NCBI RefSeq assembly: GCF_012911015.1
Contig: NZ_WVVV01000001.1
Location: 186,001-250,000 of the forward strand
Length of the DNA stretch: 64,000 bases
From: Chelativorans sp. ZYF759
Lineage (GTDB): Bacteria > Pseudomonadota > Alphaproteobacteria > Rhizobiales > Rhizobiaceae
Direction of reading: 5' to 3'
How positions within the stretch are numbered: the stretch's first letter is position 1; each line of letters opens with the position of its first letter. A program made the translations under genes and the position numbers. The notes below the pieces were generated by a model, which saw only the letters and a list, made by a program, of their open reading frames with translations, was not told the origin of the DNA and made no database searches. Positions 29,282 through 37,260 of the stretch are shown here, piece after piece.

Positions 29282-30112
29282 TCAGGCGTCGATGAAATTC
29301 GTGATGGCTTTGAGCGTGATGTCCGGCACCACTTCGTTGACGTAATGATCAGCGCCGGGAACCACGACGACGGGCAGATCGGGTCGCAGCTGGCTGGTCT
29401 TGGACAACGCCGCGGGCGACACCAGCTTGCTGACCTCGCCCCGGATGATGAGGACGGGCTTTGCGACTTCCCGATAGGCGGGCGTGAGATCCGCACGCAG
29501 CCCTTTGGCAGTCTGAGCCATGGCCGTCGGCGAAGCCAGAGGCCGCAAGCCGCCCTCGACCGGCTCATAGCCGCTTTCGGCGCGCAACCTGATGGCTTTC
29601 GCGGGAACGTTCGGATAGCGATCGGCAAGGTAGGCCTCGACGGCAGCGACATCCTCGAAAAGCCGGCTGCCGCCGTTCACGCGGGCTTCCAGCGTGTCGA
29701 AAACCTCGGTCTCGATATATGGCGTGAAGTCGATCGCCACGACTGACCGGACGAGATCCGGGTGGCGCGCGGCGGCCGTCACGGAATTCCTGGCCCCAAG
29801 CGAATGCCCAACAAGAATGGCCGGCCCCTTGTCGAGGGTTCGGATCAGGGCCGCGATGTCTTCGGCGTAGTCATCGGCTGCATACCCGCTTGCGGGCTTG
29901 TCGCTGTGGCCATGGCCCCTCTGGTCGACGGCGATGGTCGTGAAGCGATCGGACAGTTCCTCCATCATCGGCAGAAACACGGCCGAATTCGACGTGATGC
30001 CGTGGAAGAAGAGCATCAGGGGACCGCTGCCCATTTCGCGTATGTTCAAGACGATCCGACCGGTGTCGATGCGCCTTGAGTTCGAGCGATCCGCGACTGC
30101 CACTGCCGCCAT
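29282..30112 (-). CDS. (E)-2-(acetamidomethylene)succinate (AAMS) hydrolase
   Basis: A 276-aa alpha/beta-hydrolase completing the pathway: AAMS to succinate semialdehyde, acetate, ammonia and CO2. The ATG at 30112 has GAGGA 7 bases upstream; the reading frame is open further but starts there. Triad: S104 in VGHSLGA, D128 in VVAIDFTP and H256 in GADHYVNE, each two residues lower than the M. loti numbering I recall (S106, D130, H258). First gene of the ten-gene minus-strand operon running to the TRAP binding protein. Divergent from the GntR gene. Confidence 0.95.
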   Translation of the reverse strand: MAAVAVADRSNSRRIDTGRIVLNIREMGSGPLMLFFHGITSNSAVFLPMMEELSDRFTTIAVDQRGHGHSDKPASGYAADDYAEDIAALIRTLDKGPAILVGHSLGARNSVTAAARHPDLVRSVVAIDFTPYIETEVFDTLEARVNGGSRLFEDVAAVEAYLADRYPNVPAKAIRLRAESGYEPVEGGLRPLASPTAMAQTAKGLRADLTPAYREVAKPVLIIRGEVSKLVSPAALSKTSQLRPDLPVVVVPGADHYVNEVVPDITLKAITNFIDA

Positions 30113-30180
30113 GTCTAAATCCTCGTCCCCTGCTTGCCTTGCGCAAAGAGGAGCAGAGAAGCAGGATACAGTCAACTGGA

Positions 30181-30192
30181 TTGTCAGACATT
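30181..30192. promoter_or_regulatory. Candidate GntR operator upstream of the B6 operon
   Basis: TTGTCAGACATT contains the near-palindrome TGTC-A-GACA (30182-30190) and fits the TNGTNNNACNA pattern usual for FadR/FCD-class GntR regulators. It lies in the 189-bp divergent region between the AAMS hydrolase and GntR genes. ATTGTCA (30180-30186) is mirrored by TGACAAT (30210-30216), which may make a second half-site or a looped pair. Confidence 0.45.
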
Positions 30193-30301
30193 CTTTCAAT
30201 TTTTGGAATTGACAATATGGCATTTTCCCGCTGTCCATAGAGGGACGCGTGGCTTATTCTGCAGGGATCGAGCCATCCCGAAACCCATGTGAAACCAGCC
30301 G

Positions 30302-30973
30302 ATGCCGTCAGAACTCAATCTGCGTATTTCCCCGCGAACGATCCAGCAGCAGACTGTCGAGAAGCTTCGGCTCGCCATCTTCTCAGGCATGTTCAAGCCG
30401 GGCAGCCGTCTGGTCGAGAGCCAGCTCTGCGCGCAACTCGGCATCAGCCGCCCTTCCCTGCGCGAGGCGCTGCGCAGCCTGGAGGCCGAACGCCTGATCG
30501 AGATCGTGCCCAATCGAGGCCCGTCGGTCACCGAGCTCTCCTGGGAAGAGGCGACCGCCATCTACGAGGTGCGCGAATTGCTGGAAGTGGAGGCGGCGGG
30601 AAGGTGCGCGGCGCGGATCCCCGAGGATCAGCTGCGCGAGCTGGAGAATTCTCTCCTGGCCTTCGAAGAGGCGGCAGCGAGCAGGGACGGCTCCGCACAG
30701 GTGACGACCGCCGCAGATTTCTATTCGATCATACTGGCCAATTGCGGGAACCCCATTCTTGAAGAGGTCCATCGAGGACTGGTGGCCAGGATCAGCTTCT
30801 TTCGCGGGCGTTCGATGTCGCTGGAAGGGCGGGCGCAGAGCAGCCTGGCCGAGATGCGGGATATTTTCGAGGCCATCGCGGCGGGCAACCCGAGCGCGGC
30901 ACGCAAGGCTTCCAGGACACACGTCCTGAAGGCCAAGGCGGCAGCGAAACGATCCATGGAAAGCAGGACCTAG
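30302..30973 (+). CDS. GntR/FCD-family regulator of the B6 island
   Basis: A 223-aa transcription factor: N-terminal winged helix (about 15-78, with QLCAQLGISRPSLREALRSLEAERLI) and a C-terminal FCD ligand domain. Divergent from the catabolic operon, the usual arrangement for autoregulated local repressors, and likely relieved by a pathway metabolite. Oddity: the FCD metal-binding histidines are mostly gone. The usual FH is FY (ADFYSII) and the usual EH before the ExI segment is EM (AEMRDIFEAI); only the last His (SRTHVLKAK) remains. Ligand binding may therefore be metal-independent. No strong RBS is visible. Confidence 0.88.
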   Translation: MPSELNLRISPRTIQQQTVEKLRLAIFSGMFKPGSRLVESQLCAQLGISRPSLREALRSLEAERLIEIVPNRGPSVTELSWEEATAIYEVRELLEVEAAGRCAARIPEDQLRELENSLLAFEEAAASRDGSAQVTTAADFYSIILANCGNPILEEVHRGLVARISFFRGRSMSLEGRAQSSLAEMRDIFEAIAAGNPSAARKASRTHVLKAKAAAKRSMESRT

Positions 30974-31098
30974 GTCTCGGTGCAGCAGGGGCGCCGCCGG
31001 GGCCGCCGGCCAGGATGTGGGCAACGCAGTCCGTCTGCCTCCTTGTCCGTGCCGACCTGTCCGCTCGCGCGCCCATCAGACAGGGAGTGACCAAGAGC

Positions 31099-32649
31099 AT
31101 GGCAGATCTGATGCATCCACGAAATGCCGATGTGGTCATCGTGGGGGGAGGCTCGGCGGGAGCATTGCTGGCAGCGCGCCTTTCCGAAGTGCCGGCCCGC
31201 CGCGTCGTGCTGGTGGAAGCAGGCGAAGAGGCAGACGATCCCGATATCTGGAACCCGGCCGCATGGCCCGCTCTTCAAGGCCGCAGCTACGACTGGGATT
31301 ATCTGACCGAACCACAGGCCGGCACGGCAGGGCGCGTCCATCACTGGGCGCGGGGGCGCCTGATGGGCGGCTCCAGCTGCCTGCACGCCATGGGCTACAT
31401 GCGCGGCCATCCTTCGGACTTCCAGCCATGGGTGGAGGCCACTGGCGATTCACGCTGGAGCTGGGACGAATTGCTGCCGGTGTTCATGGCCAACGAAGAC
31501 CACCCGCTTGGTGGCGATGGCATCCACGGCAGGGGCGGGCCGATGCCCGTCTATCTGCCGGAGGAAGAGGTGAGTCCGGTCGCGCGGGCATTCATCGAGG
31601 CCGGCGCATCTCTGGGGCTCCCGCGGCTGCATGGCCACAACAGCGGCAACATGATCGGCGTCACGCCGAATTCCCTCAACATCCGGAATGGAAGGCGCAT
31701 AACGACCGCCGAGGCCTGGCTGACACCGGCCGTTCGGGGACGCGAAAACCTTACCGTCCTGACCGGAACCTTGGCGCGCCGACTTGTCCTGGACGCCAAC
31801 CGGGTTCGTGGCATCGAGATCGTCGGGCGCGAGGGGTCAAGCGAGATATCGGCCGAACGGATCGTGTTGTCATCAGGTGCGCTGGAGAGTCCCGCCTTGC
31901 TGATGCGGTCAGGGATTGGACCACGGGACGTCCTCAAGAAGGCAGGTGTCGCCTGCCTGATCGACCTTCCCGGTGTCGGTCGCAACCTGCAGGACCATCT
32001 TCTTGGCGCAGGCAATCTCTATGCCGCAAAAAGACCCGTGCCTCCGTCGCGGCTCCAGCACTCGGAATCGATGGCCTATATGCGCGCGGGCGATTTTGCC
32101 GCGACCGGCCAGCCCGACATAGTGGTGGGTTGCGGCATCGCGCCGATCGTCTCCGAGCGCTTCAAGGCCCCCGCCGCCGGCACGGCCTATTCCCTGCTGT
32201 TCGGCATCACGCATCCGACCAGCCGCGGCAGCCTGCGCATCATCGGGCCGGAACTTCACGATCGATTGCTCATCGACCCCGCATATCTGCAGACTGAACG
32301 GGATCGCGGGCTCTTTCGTCAAGCGCTCAAAGCAGCCCGCGATATCGGCCATCAGCAAGAACTCGCAGACTGGCGGGAGCGCGAGATTCTCCCGGGCGAC
32401 CTGAAGAGCGAGGCCGAGATCGACGCCTTCATTGCCCAGGCGGTGACGACGCACCATCATCCCTGCGGCACCTGCAGGATGGGCACCGACGCTGATGCCG
32501 TCGTCGATTCAGATCTGCGGCTCCAGGCCCTGGACAATCTCTTCATCGTCGATGCTTCGATCATGCCAAGCCTCACCGCCGGGCCGATCCACGCCGCCGT
32601 TCTGGCAATCGCCGAACGTTTCGCCCGGAACATGGCCACGACCGTTTGA
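31099..32649 (+). CDS. Probable pyridoxine 4-oxidase (GMC flavoprotein)
   Basis: A 516-aa FAD oxidoreductase that would convert pyridoxine to pyridoxal, the entry step of the pathway. Start ATG 31099 with AGGGAG upstream. Motifs: DVVIVGGGSAGALLAARLSE (11-30), WARGRLMGGSSCLHAMGYMRG (GMC signature 1), SSGALESPALLMRSGIG (signature 2) and the active-site THHHPCGTCRMG with H452-H454. The WPALQGRSYDWDYLTEPQ region resembles bacterial pyridoxine 4-oxidases as I remember them. Divergent from the main operon and following the GntR gene, as in M. loti. The second GMC gene at 24435-26060 is assigned to 4-pyridoxate. Confidence 0.84.
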   Translation: MADLMHPRNADVVIVGGGSAGALLAARLSEVPARRVVLVEAGEEADDPDIWNPAAWPALQGRSYDWDYLTEPQAGTAGRVHHWARGRLMGGSSCLHAMGYMRGHPSDFQPWVEATGDSRWSWDELLPVFMANEDHPLGGDGIHGRGGPMPVYLPEEEVSPVARAFIEAGASLGLPRLHGHNSGNMIGVTPNSLNIRNGRRITTAEAWLTPAVRGRENLTVLTGTLARRLVLDANRVRGIEIVGREGSSEISAERIVLSSGALESPALLMRSGIGPRDVLKKAGVACLIDLPGVGRNLQDHLLGAGNLYAAKRPVPPSRLQHSESMAYMRAGDFAATGQPDIVVGCGIAPIVSERFKAPAAGTAYSLLFGITHPTSRGSLRIIGPELHDRLLIDPAYLQTERDRGLFRQALKAARDIGHQQELADWREREILPGDLKSEAEIDAFIAQAVTTHHHPCGTCRMGTDADAVVDSDLRLQALDNLFIVDASIMPSLTAGPIHAAVLAIAERFARNMATTV

Positions 32650-32749
32650 CGCCTCGTCTCTGGTCCGGACAGCGTTCGTGGGCCGATAGGCATGCGATCG
32701 TGCGGGCGACGGTTGCGAACGAACCGGAAACAGAGTTCATTCCGATCCC

Positions 32750-34846
32750 ATGAACCTTGCCCTTCGCGATTCGCCCGAACGCACGCCCGCCCAAACGGTC
32801 GATCCTCTCGCCGCGCTGAATGCCGAGCAGCGCGCCGCCGTCGAACATGGCGGCGGGCAGGTCGCGGGACCGCTGCTGGTAATCGCCGGCGCCGGGTCGG
32901 GCAAGACCAATACGCTCGCGCATCGAGTCGCGCATCTGATCGTCAGCGGCGCCGATCCGCGGCGCATCCTGCTGATGACGTTTTCGCGCCGCGCGGCAAC
33001 GGAGATGAAGAGCCGGGTCGAGCGCATCGCCGCGCGGGTGATGGGCGACAAGGCAGCGGCACTGACCGAGGGTCTCGGCTGGGCCGGGACCTTCCATGCC
33101 GTTGGCGCGCGGCTGCTGCGCGACTATGCGCTGGAAATCGGGCTCGATCCCGCCTTCACCATTCATGACCGGGAAGACTCCGCCGACCTGATGAACCTGG
33201 TGCGCCATGATCTCGGCCTGTCGAAGACCGAAAGCCGCTTCCCGGCCAAGGGCACCTGCCTCGCGATCTATTCCCGTGTGGTCAATGCCCAGGCCGAGCT
33301 TGAACCCATACTGGCGAAGAGCTTTCCCTGGTGCATCGGCTGGGCCGAAGAGTTGAAGCAGCTTTTTGCGGCCTATGTGGACGCCAAGCAGGCGCAGAAC
33401 GTGCTCGATTACGATGATCTGCTGCTCTGGTGGGCGCAGATGTGCTCGGAGCCATCGATCGCGGAACATCTGGGCAGCCGTTTCGACCACATCCTGGTCG
33501 ACGAGTACCAGGACACGAACCGCCTGCAGGCATCAATCCTCCTGGCGCTGAAACCGGACGGGCGCGGCCTGACCGTAGTGGGCGACGACGCGCAGTCGAT
33601 CTATTCCTTCCGCGCCGCCGAAGTGCGCAACATCCTCGACTTCCCCGGGCATTTTGCCGAACCCGCCCGCGTGGTGACGCTCGACCGCAACTACCGCTCG
33701 ACAGATGCGATCCTGGCCGCGGCGAACGCGGTGATCGGCGAGGCTGCCGAACGCTTCACCAAGAACCTTTGGACCGAGCGGACCTCGCGCGACCTGCCGC
33801 GGCTGGTCACCGTGCGCGACGAGGCCGAACAGGCGAACTATGTCGCCGATCATGTGCTCGAAGCACGCGAGGAGGGCGTGGCCCTGAAACAGCAAGCTGT
33901 GCTCTTCCGCGCCGCGCACCATTCCGGCCCGCTGGAGATCGAGCTTACCCGCCGCAACATTCCCTTCGTAAAATTCGGCGGGCTGAAATTCCTGGATTCC
34001 GCGCATGTGAAGGACATGCTGGCCGTGCTTCGGTTCGCCGAAAATCCCAAGGACCGGGTCGCCGCCTTTCGCGTCATGCAGCTCATCCCCGGCATCGGCC
34101 CATCGGCCGCGGCCAATGCCATGGAGGCAATGGAGCGCTCGCTCGATCCTGCCCTCGGCCTCCAGTTCTTCCGTGCCCCGGCGCGGGCCGACGCCGACTG
34201 GCCCGGCTTCGTCGATCTCTTCTCGGGATTGCGGGCCAGATCCGCCTGGCCCGCCGATCTCGAACGCCTCCGGCTGTGGTACGAGCCGCATCTGGAGCGC
34301 ATCCACGAGGATGCGATGACACGGCGTGCCGATCTCCTGCAGCTCGAACAGATCGCGGCAGGCTATCCCTCGCGGGAGCGCTTCCTGACAGACCTCACGC
34401 TCGACCCGCCGGATGCGACCAGCGACGAGGCCGGGCCGCCGCATCTCGACGAGGACTATCTGATCCTGTCGACGATCCATTCGGCCAAGGGCCAGGAGTG
34501 GACCAGGGTCTTCGTCCTCAATGCGGTCGATGGCTGCATCCCGAGCGATCTTGCCGTGGGCGAGCGCGACGAGATCGAGGAGGAGCGACGGCTGCTCTAT
34601 GTGGCCATGACGCGGGCGAAGGACGGCCTGCACCTCATCACGCCGCAACGCTTCTTCGTGCACGGCCAGGCCGCGCGCGGTGACCGGCACGTCTATGCCT
34701 CGCGCACCCGCTTCATCACCGAGCCCATGCTGGACCGCTTCGCGCGCAGCTCATGGCCGCCGCCTACGCAAGCGGCAAGCGGACGCGCGCCGCAACCCGA
34801 CATCCGCGTCGACCTCAAGGCGAAGATGCGCGGCATGTGGCGCTAG
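32750..34846 (+). CDS. UvrD/Rep-like ATP-dependent DNA helicase
   Basis: A 698-aa superfamily 1A 3'-5' helicase. Motifs in order: Q-motif LNAEQRAAV (about 24-32), Walker A AGAGSGKTNT with K52, motif II DEYQDT (about 251-256), motif III VVGDDAQSIYSFR, motif V/VI TIHSAKGQEWTRVFVLN and LYVAMTRAKDGLHL. It is shorter than housekeeping UvrD (about 720-850 aa) and lacks a long C-terminal extension. It is probably a second helicase paralogue for repair or replication restart. Convergent with xthA, the two stops being 3 bases apart. Confidence 0.9.
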   Translation: MNLALRDSPERTPAQTVDPLAALNAEQRAAVEHGGGQVAGPLLVIAGAGSGKTNTLAHRVAHLIVSGADPRRILLMTFSRRAATEMKSRVERIAARVMGDKAAALTEGLGWAGTFHAVGARLLRDYALEIGLDPAFTIHDREDSADLMNLVRHDLGLSKTESRFPAKGTCLAIYSRVVNAQAELEPILAKSFPWCIGWAEELKQLFAAYVDAKQAQNVLDYDDLLLWWAQMCSEPSIAEHLGSRFDHILVDEYQDTNRLQASILLALKPDGRGLTVVGDDAQSIYSFRAAEVRNILDFPGHFAEPARVVTLDRNYRSTDAILAAANAVIGEAAERFTKNLWTERTSRDLPRLVTVRDEAEQANYVADHVLEAREEGVALKQQAVLFRAAHHSGPLEIELTRRNIPFVKFGGLKFLDSAHVKDMLAVLRFAENPKDRVAAFRVMQLIPGIGPSAAANAMEAMERSLDPALGLQFFRAPARADADWPGFVDLFSGLRARSAWPADLERLRLWYEPHLERIHEDAMTRRADLLQLEQIAAGYPSRERFLTDLTLDPPDATSDEAGPPHLDEDYLILSTIHSAKGQEWTRVFVLNAVDGCIPSDLAVGERDEIEEERRLLYVAMTRAKDGLHLITPQRFFVHGQAARGDRHVYASRTRFITEPMLDRFARSSWPPPTQAASGRAPQPDIRVDLKAKMRGMWR

Positions 34847-34849
34847 GCA

Positions 34850-35626
34850 TCACAGCCGCCGCAGACCGATCCAGACGGGCGCGTGATCGCTCGCCCCTTC
34901 CAGCCCCCGCACCTCGCGGTCGACGCCGGCGCCCTCGAGCCTGTCGCGAAGGTTTGCGCTGAGCAGCAGATGATCGAGCCGCAAACCCGCATCGCGCTGC
35001 CAGCGCATGCGCTTATAGTGCCAGAAAGTGTAGATGCGCTCGTCGGGATGGATATAGCGCAGAGCGTCTGTCCAGCTGCGACCGACGAGCTTGCGAAAGG
35101 CCGCCCGGCTTTCTGGGTGGATGAGGGCGTCATCATTCCATGATTTTGTCGGGTAGATGTCGAGATCGTTCGGGGCGACGTTGAAGTCGCCCGCCAGTAC
35201 GACAGGCGCACCCGTCTTGCGCAGAGATGTCGCATGTCTGCGCAACCGCTCCAGCCAGGCAAGCTTGTAATCGAATTTCGGGCCGGGCTGCGGGTTGCCG
35301 TTGGGGGCATAGAGGGAAGCCACCAGCACGCCCGCGACGGCGGCCTCGATGTAACGGGACTGCCGATCGGAAATGTCGCCGGGAAGACGGGCTCGGGTGA
35401 GCACCGGTTCGCCGATGCGCGAGAGGATGGCGACCCCGTTCCAGCTCCGCTGCCCCGCCCAGACGGCATCGTAACCTGCGCGGGCCAGCGCCTCATGGGG
35501 AAAGGCGCCCTGCTCCGCCTTAAGTTCCTGAAGACACACGATGTCTGGCTGTGTTTCCTTGAGCCAGGCGAGCAGGTTGGCCAATCGCCTGTTCACGCCG
35601 TTGATGTTGAAGGTGGCGATCTTCAT
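34850..35626 (-). CDS. xthA: Exodeoxyribonuclease III
   Basis: A 258-aa AP endonuclease/3'-exonuclease of the EEP fold. Motifs: MKIATFNINGVNRRL (N7-type metal site), CLQELKAEQGAFP (catalytic Glu), SLYAPNGN, VLAGDFNVAPNDLDIY and C-terminal GLRLDHLLLS plus GASDHAPVW (catalytic His). The ATG at 35626 gives the standard N-terminus; the frame is open further upstream but without homologous sequence. Acts in base-excision repair in the cytoplasm. Confidence 0.95.
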   Translation of the reverse strand: MKIATFNINGVNRRLANLLAWLKETQPDIVCLQELKAEQGAFPHEALARAGYDAVWAGQRSWNGVAILSRIGEPVLTRARLPGDISDRQSRYIEAAVAGVLVASLYAPNGNPQPGPKFDYKLAWLERLRRHATSLRKTGAPVVLAGDFNVAPNDLDIYPTKSWNDDALIHPESRAAFRKLVGRSWTDALRYIHPDERIYTFWHYKRMRWQRDAGLRLDHLLLSANLRDRLEGAGVDREVRGLEGASDHAPVWIGLRRL

Positions 35627-35732
35627 GCAGGGAGAATGCCCCCGGGCGCGGTTTGTGCCCACGCCCGGAGATTTGTTTGTGGCAGCTGCCAGCCCGCGCC
35701 GTGACGCGTGGTCGGTAGAAGCCGCAGCGCCG

Positions 35733-36470
35733 CTAGACGGCGAGGTGCTCCATCGTCGGGTCGGGAATGACCACGATCGGGCTGCCGTCACGCACATTGT
35801 CGTGGAGGTGGATCACGTCCTGGTTGATCAGGCGGATGCAGCCGGAGGAGACGGCATTGCCGATCGACCAGGCTTCCGGCGTGCCATGCAGGCGGTAGAG
35901 CGTGTCGCGACCGCCCTGATGGATGTAGAGCGCCCGCGCGCCGAGCGGGTTTTCGAGGCTGGGATCCATGCCGCCATTGGCGATGCTGTAGGGTTCGAGT
36001 TCCGGTTGGCGCGCAACCATGGAATCGGGCGGCGTCCAGCGCGGCCACTCGCGCTTGTAGGCGACGATGGCGCGGCCCGACCAGGCAAAGCCCTCGCGTC
36101 CGACCCCGATTCCATAACGCGTGGCACGGCCGGCCGGGCGGACATGGTAGAGATATTTGTTCGGCGTATCGACGATGAGCGTTCCGGCCGCCTCGTCGGT
36201 CGAATAGTCGATTTCCGTTCTCCAGAAGCGCTCTTCAAGCTGGCTCATGTCGACTTCGGGAAGCGGGAAGCGCTCCTGAGGCATCGCGAAATACATGGGA
36301 GGGGTCGCCGGCACCGGTGGGGGAGCGGGCGGCGCGGCCGCAATTTCGGGCATGGGTTGGCGTGCCGTCGTGCAGCCGGCCACCGTGAGAGCTCCAACGC
36401 CGATGACAAAGGCGCGGCGCGACAGGGACGGCAGTCGGGATTGGCTCGAAGCGGACTTCGTGTGGGACAT
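35733..36470 (-). CDS. L,D-transpeptidase (YkuD), predicted lipoprotein
   Basis: A 245-aa cell-envelope enzyme forming 3-3 peptidoglycan cross-links or attaching proteins to peptidoglycan. The N-terminus has a twin-arginine-like SRRAFVIGVGALTVAGC with a possible lipobox (C33), then a Pro-rich linker (41-58). The YkuD domain contains H195 in YRLHGTPEA and catalytic C211 in SSGCIRL. Divergent from the DsbA-like gene across a 108-base region that holds a tandem CTTAAG site, so both may answer to the QseB/PmrA-like regulator encoded nearby. The catalytic cysteine makes a link with periplasmic thiol control biochemically sensible. Confidence 0.92.
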   Translation of the reverse strand: MSHTKSASSQSRLPSLSRRAFVIGVGALTVAGCTTARQPMPEIAAAPPAPPPVPATPPMYFAMPQERFPLPEVDMSQLEERFWRTEIDYSTDEAAGTLIVDTPNKYLYHVRPAGRATRYGIGVGREGFAWSGRAIVAYKREWPRWTPPDSMVARQPELEPYSIANGGMDPSLENPLGARALYIHQGGRDTLYRLHGTPEAWSIGNAVSSGCIRLINQDVIHLHDNVRDGSPIVVIPDPTMEHLAV

Positions 36471-36517
36471 TCATGGCCTCTATGGTTCTTGCTGTGCGGC
36501 GGAGAGGCCCACCCCAG

Positions 36518-36534
36518 CTTAAGCCTGCCTTAAG
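36518..36534. promoter_or_regulatory. Tandem CTTAAG site (PmrA-box-like), copy 1
   Basis: CTTAAG-CCTGC-CTTAAG: two identical hexamers with a 5-bp spacer, 11 bp apart, one helical turn. This is the arrangement described for PmrA boxes of the OmpR family. It lies between the divergent L,D-transpeptidase and DsbA-like genes and is nearly identical to the second copy at 39328-39344. Confidence 0.75.
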
Positions 36535-36578
36535 GCGCCGCCCCATCCTGCCCCGCATCAGCAATGTGGAGCCAAACC

Positions 36579-37256
36579 ATGCCTTCCAGCCCCTTCATCC
36601 GCCGAACTGCCACCAGCCCGGCCCAGTCGGTAATCTCGCGTCGGGCCTTGCTCTCCGGACTGGGCACGCTCGCCCTGCTGGGCGCCATGGTTGTTCGGCC
36701 CCACCCGGTGATGGCGAGCGACTCGGCGACGGAACTTCTTTTCAACGATCCAGAGACGCCGATCGGCGGCAATCCGGATGGCGGCCTGACCATTGTCAGC
36801 TTCTTCGACTACAATTGCCCGTTCTGCCGGCAGTCCACCGTACCGCTCGCCAAGGTGGTGCGGGAGGATGGCGACATCCGTCTCATCTACAAGGACTGGC
36901 CGATCCTCTCCGAAGCGTCCGTGACCGGGGCGCTCTTGGCCCTGGCCGCCCATCGACAAGGCCGATACGAGCCGGCTCACCACGCGCTGATGTCGCTCGA
37001 GGGACGTGCCGACGACGCCGCCATGCACGATGCGGTCGCAAGTGCCGAACTCGATGTCCGGCGTCTGGAGCAGGACATGGATAACGCGCGGGCCGATATC
37101 AGCGCCCTCCTGCGGCGCAATTCCGATCAGGCCGACGGCCTGGGGCTGCGCGGGACGCCGGCCTATATCGTCGGCCCCTTCCTGGTGACGGCCGCACTCA
37201 ACGAAGAGGGGTTCCGCCAGGTCGTGGCCGATGCGCGCGAGCGCATGAACGGGTGA
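36579..37256 (+). CDS. DsbA-family periplasmic thiol-disulfide protein
   Basis: A 225-aa exported thioredoxin-fold protein with an SRRALLSGLGTLALLG twin-arginine/Sec-like signal and cleavage near VMAS. The redox motif is CPFC (C80, C83) in FDYNCPFCRQ; the cis-proline loop is RGTPAYIVG. The ATG at 36579 is chosen because GGAG lies 7 bases before it; ATG 36564 would add 5 residues. Similar proteins include ScsC/BdbD-like isomerases and DsbA-like oxidases; the role as oxidase or isomerase cannot be read directly. A DsbD gene in the same neighbourhood suggests it is kept reduced, as ScsC or DsbC is. Confidence 0.9.
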   Translation: MPSSPFIRRTATSPAQSVISRRALLSGLGTLALLGAMVVRPHPVMASDSATELLFNDPETPIGGNPDGGLTIVSFFDYNCPFCRQSTVPLAKVVREDGDIRLIYKDWPILSEASVTGALLALAAHRQGRYEPAHHALMSLEGRADDAAMHDAVASAELDVRRLEQDMDNARADISALLRRNSDQADGLGLRGTPAYIVGPFLVTAALNEEGFRQVVADARERMNG

Positions 37257-37260
37257 GGGC

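Noticed and set aside
35519-35524. Additional CTTAAG hexamer
   Set aside because: Single copy inside the xthA coding sequence with no second hexamer at 11-bp spacing; also one near 16392 at a gene junction. Not counted as regulator sites.
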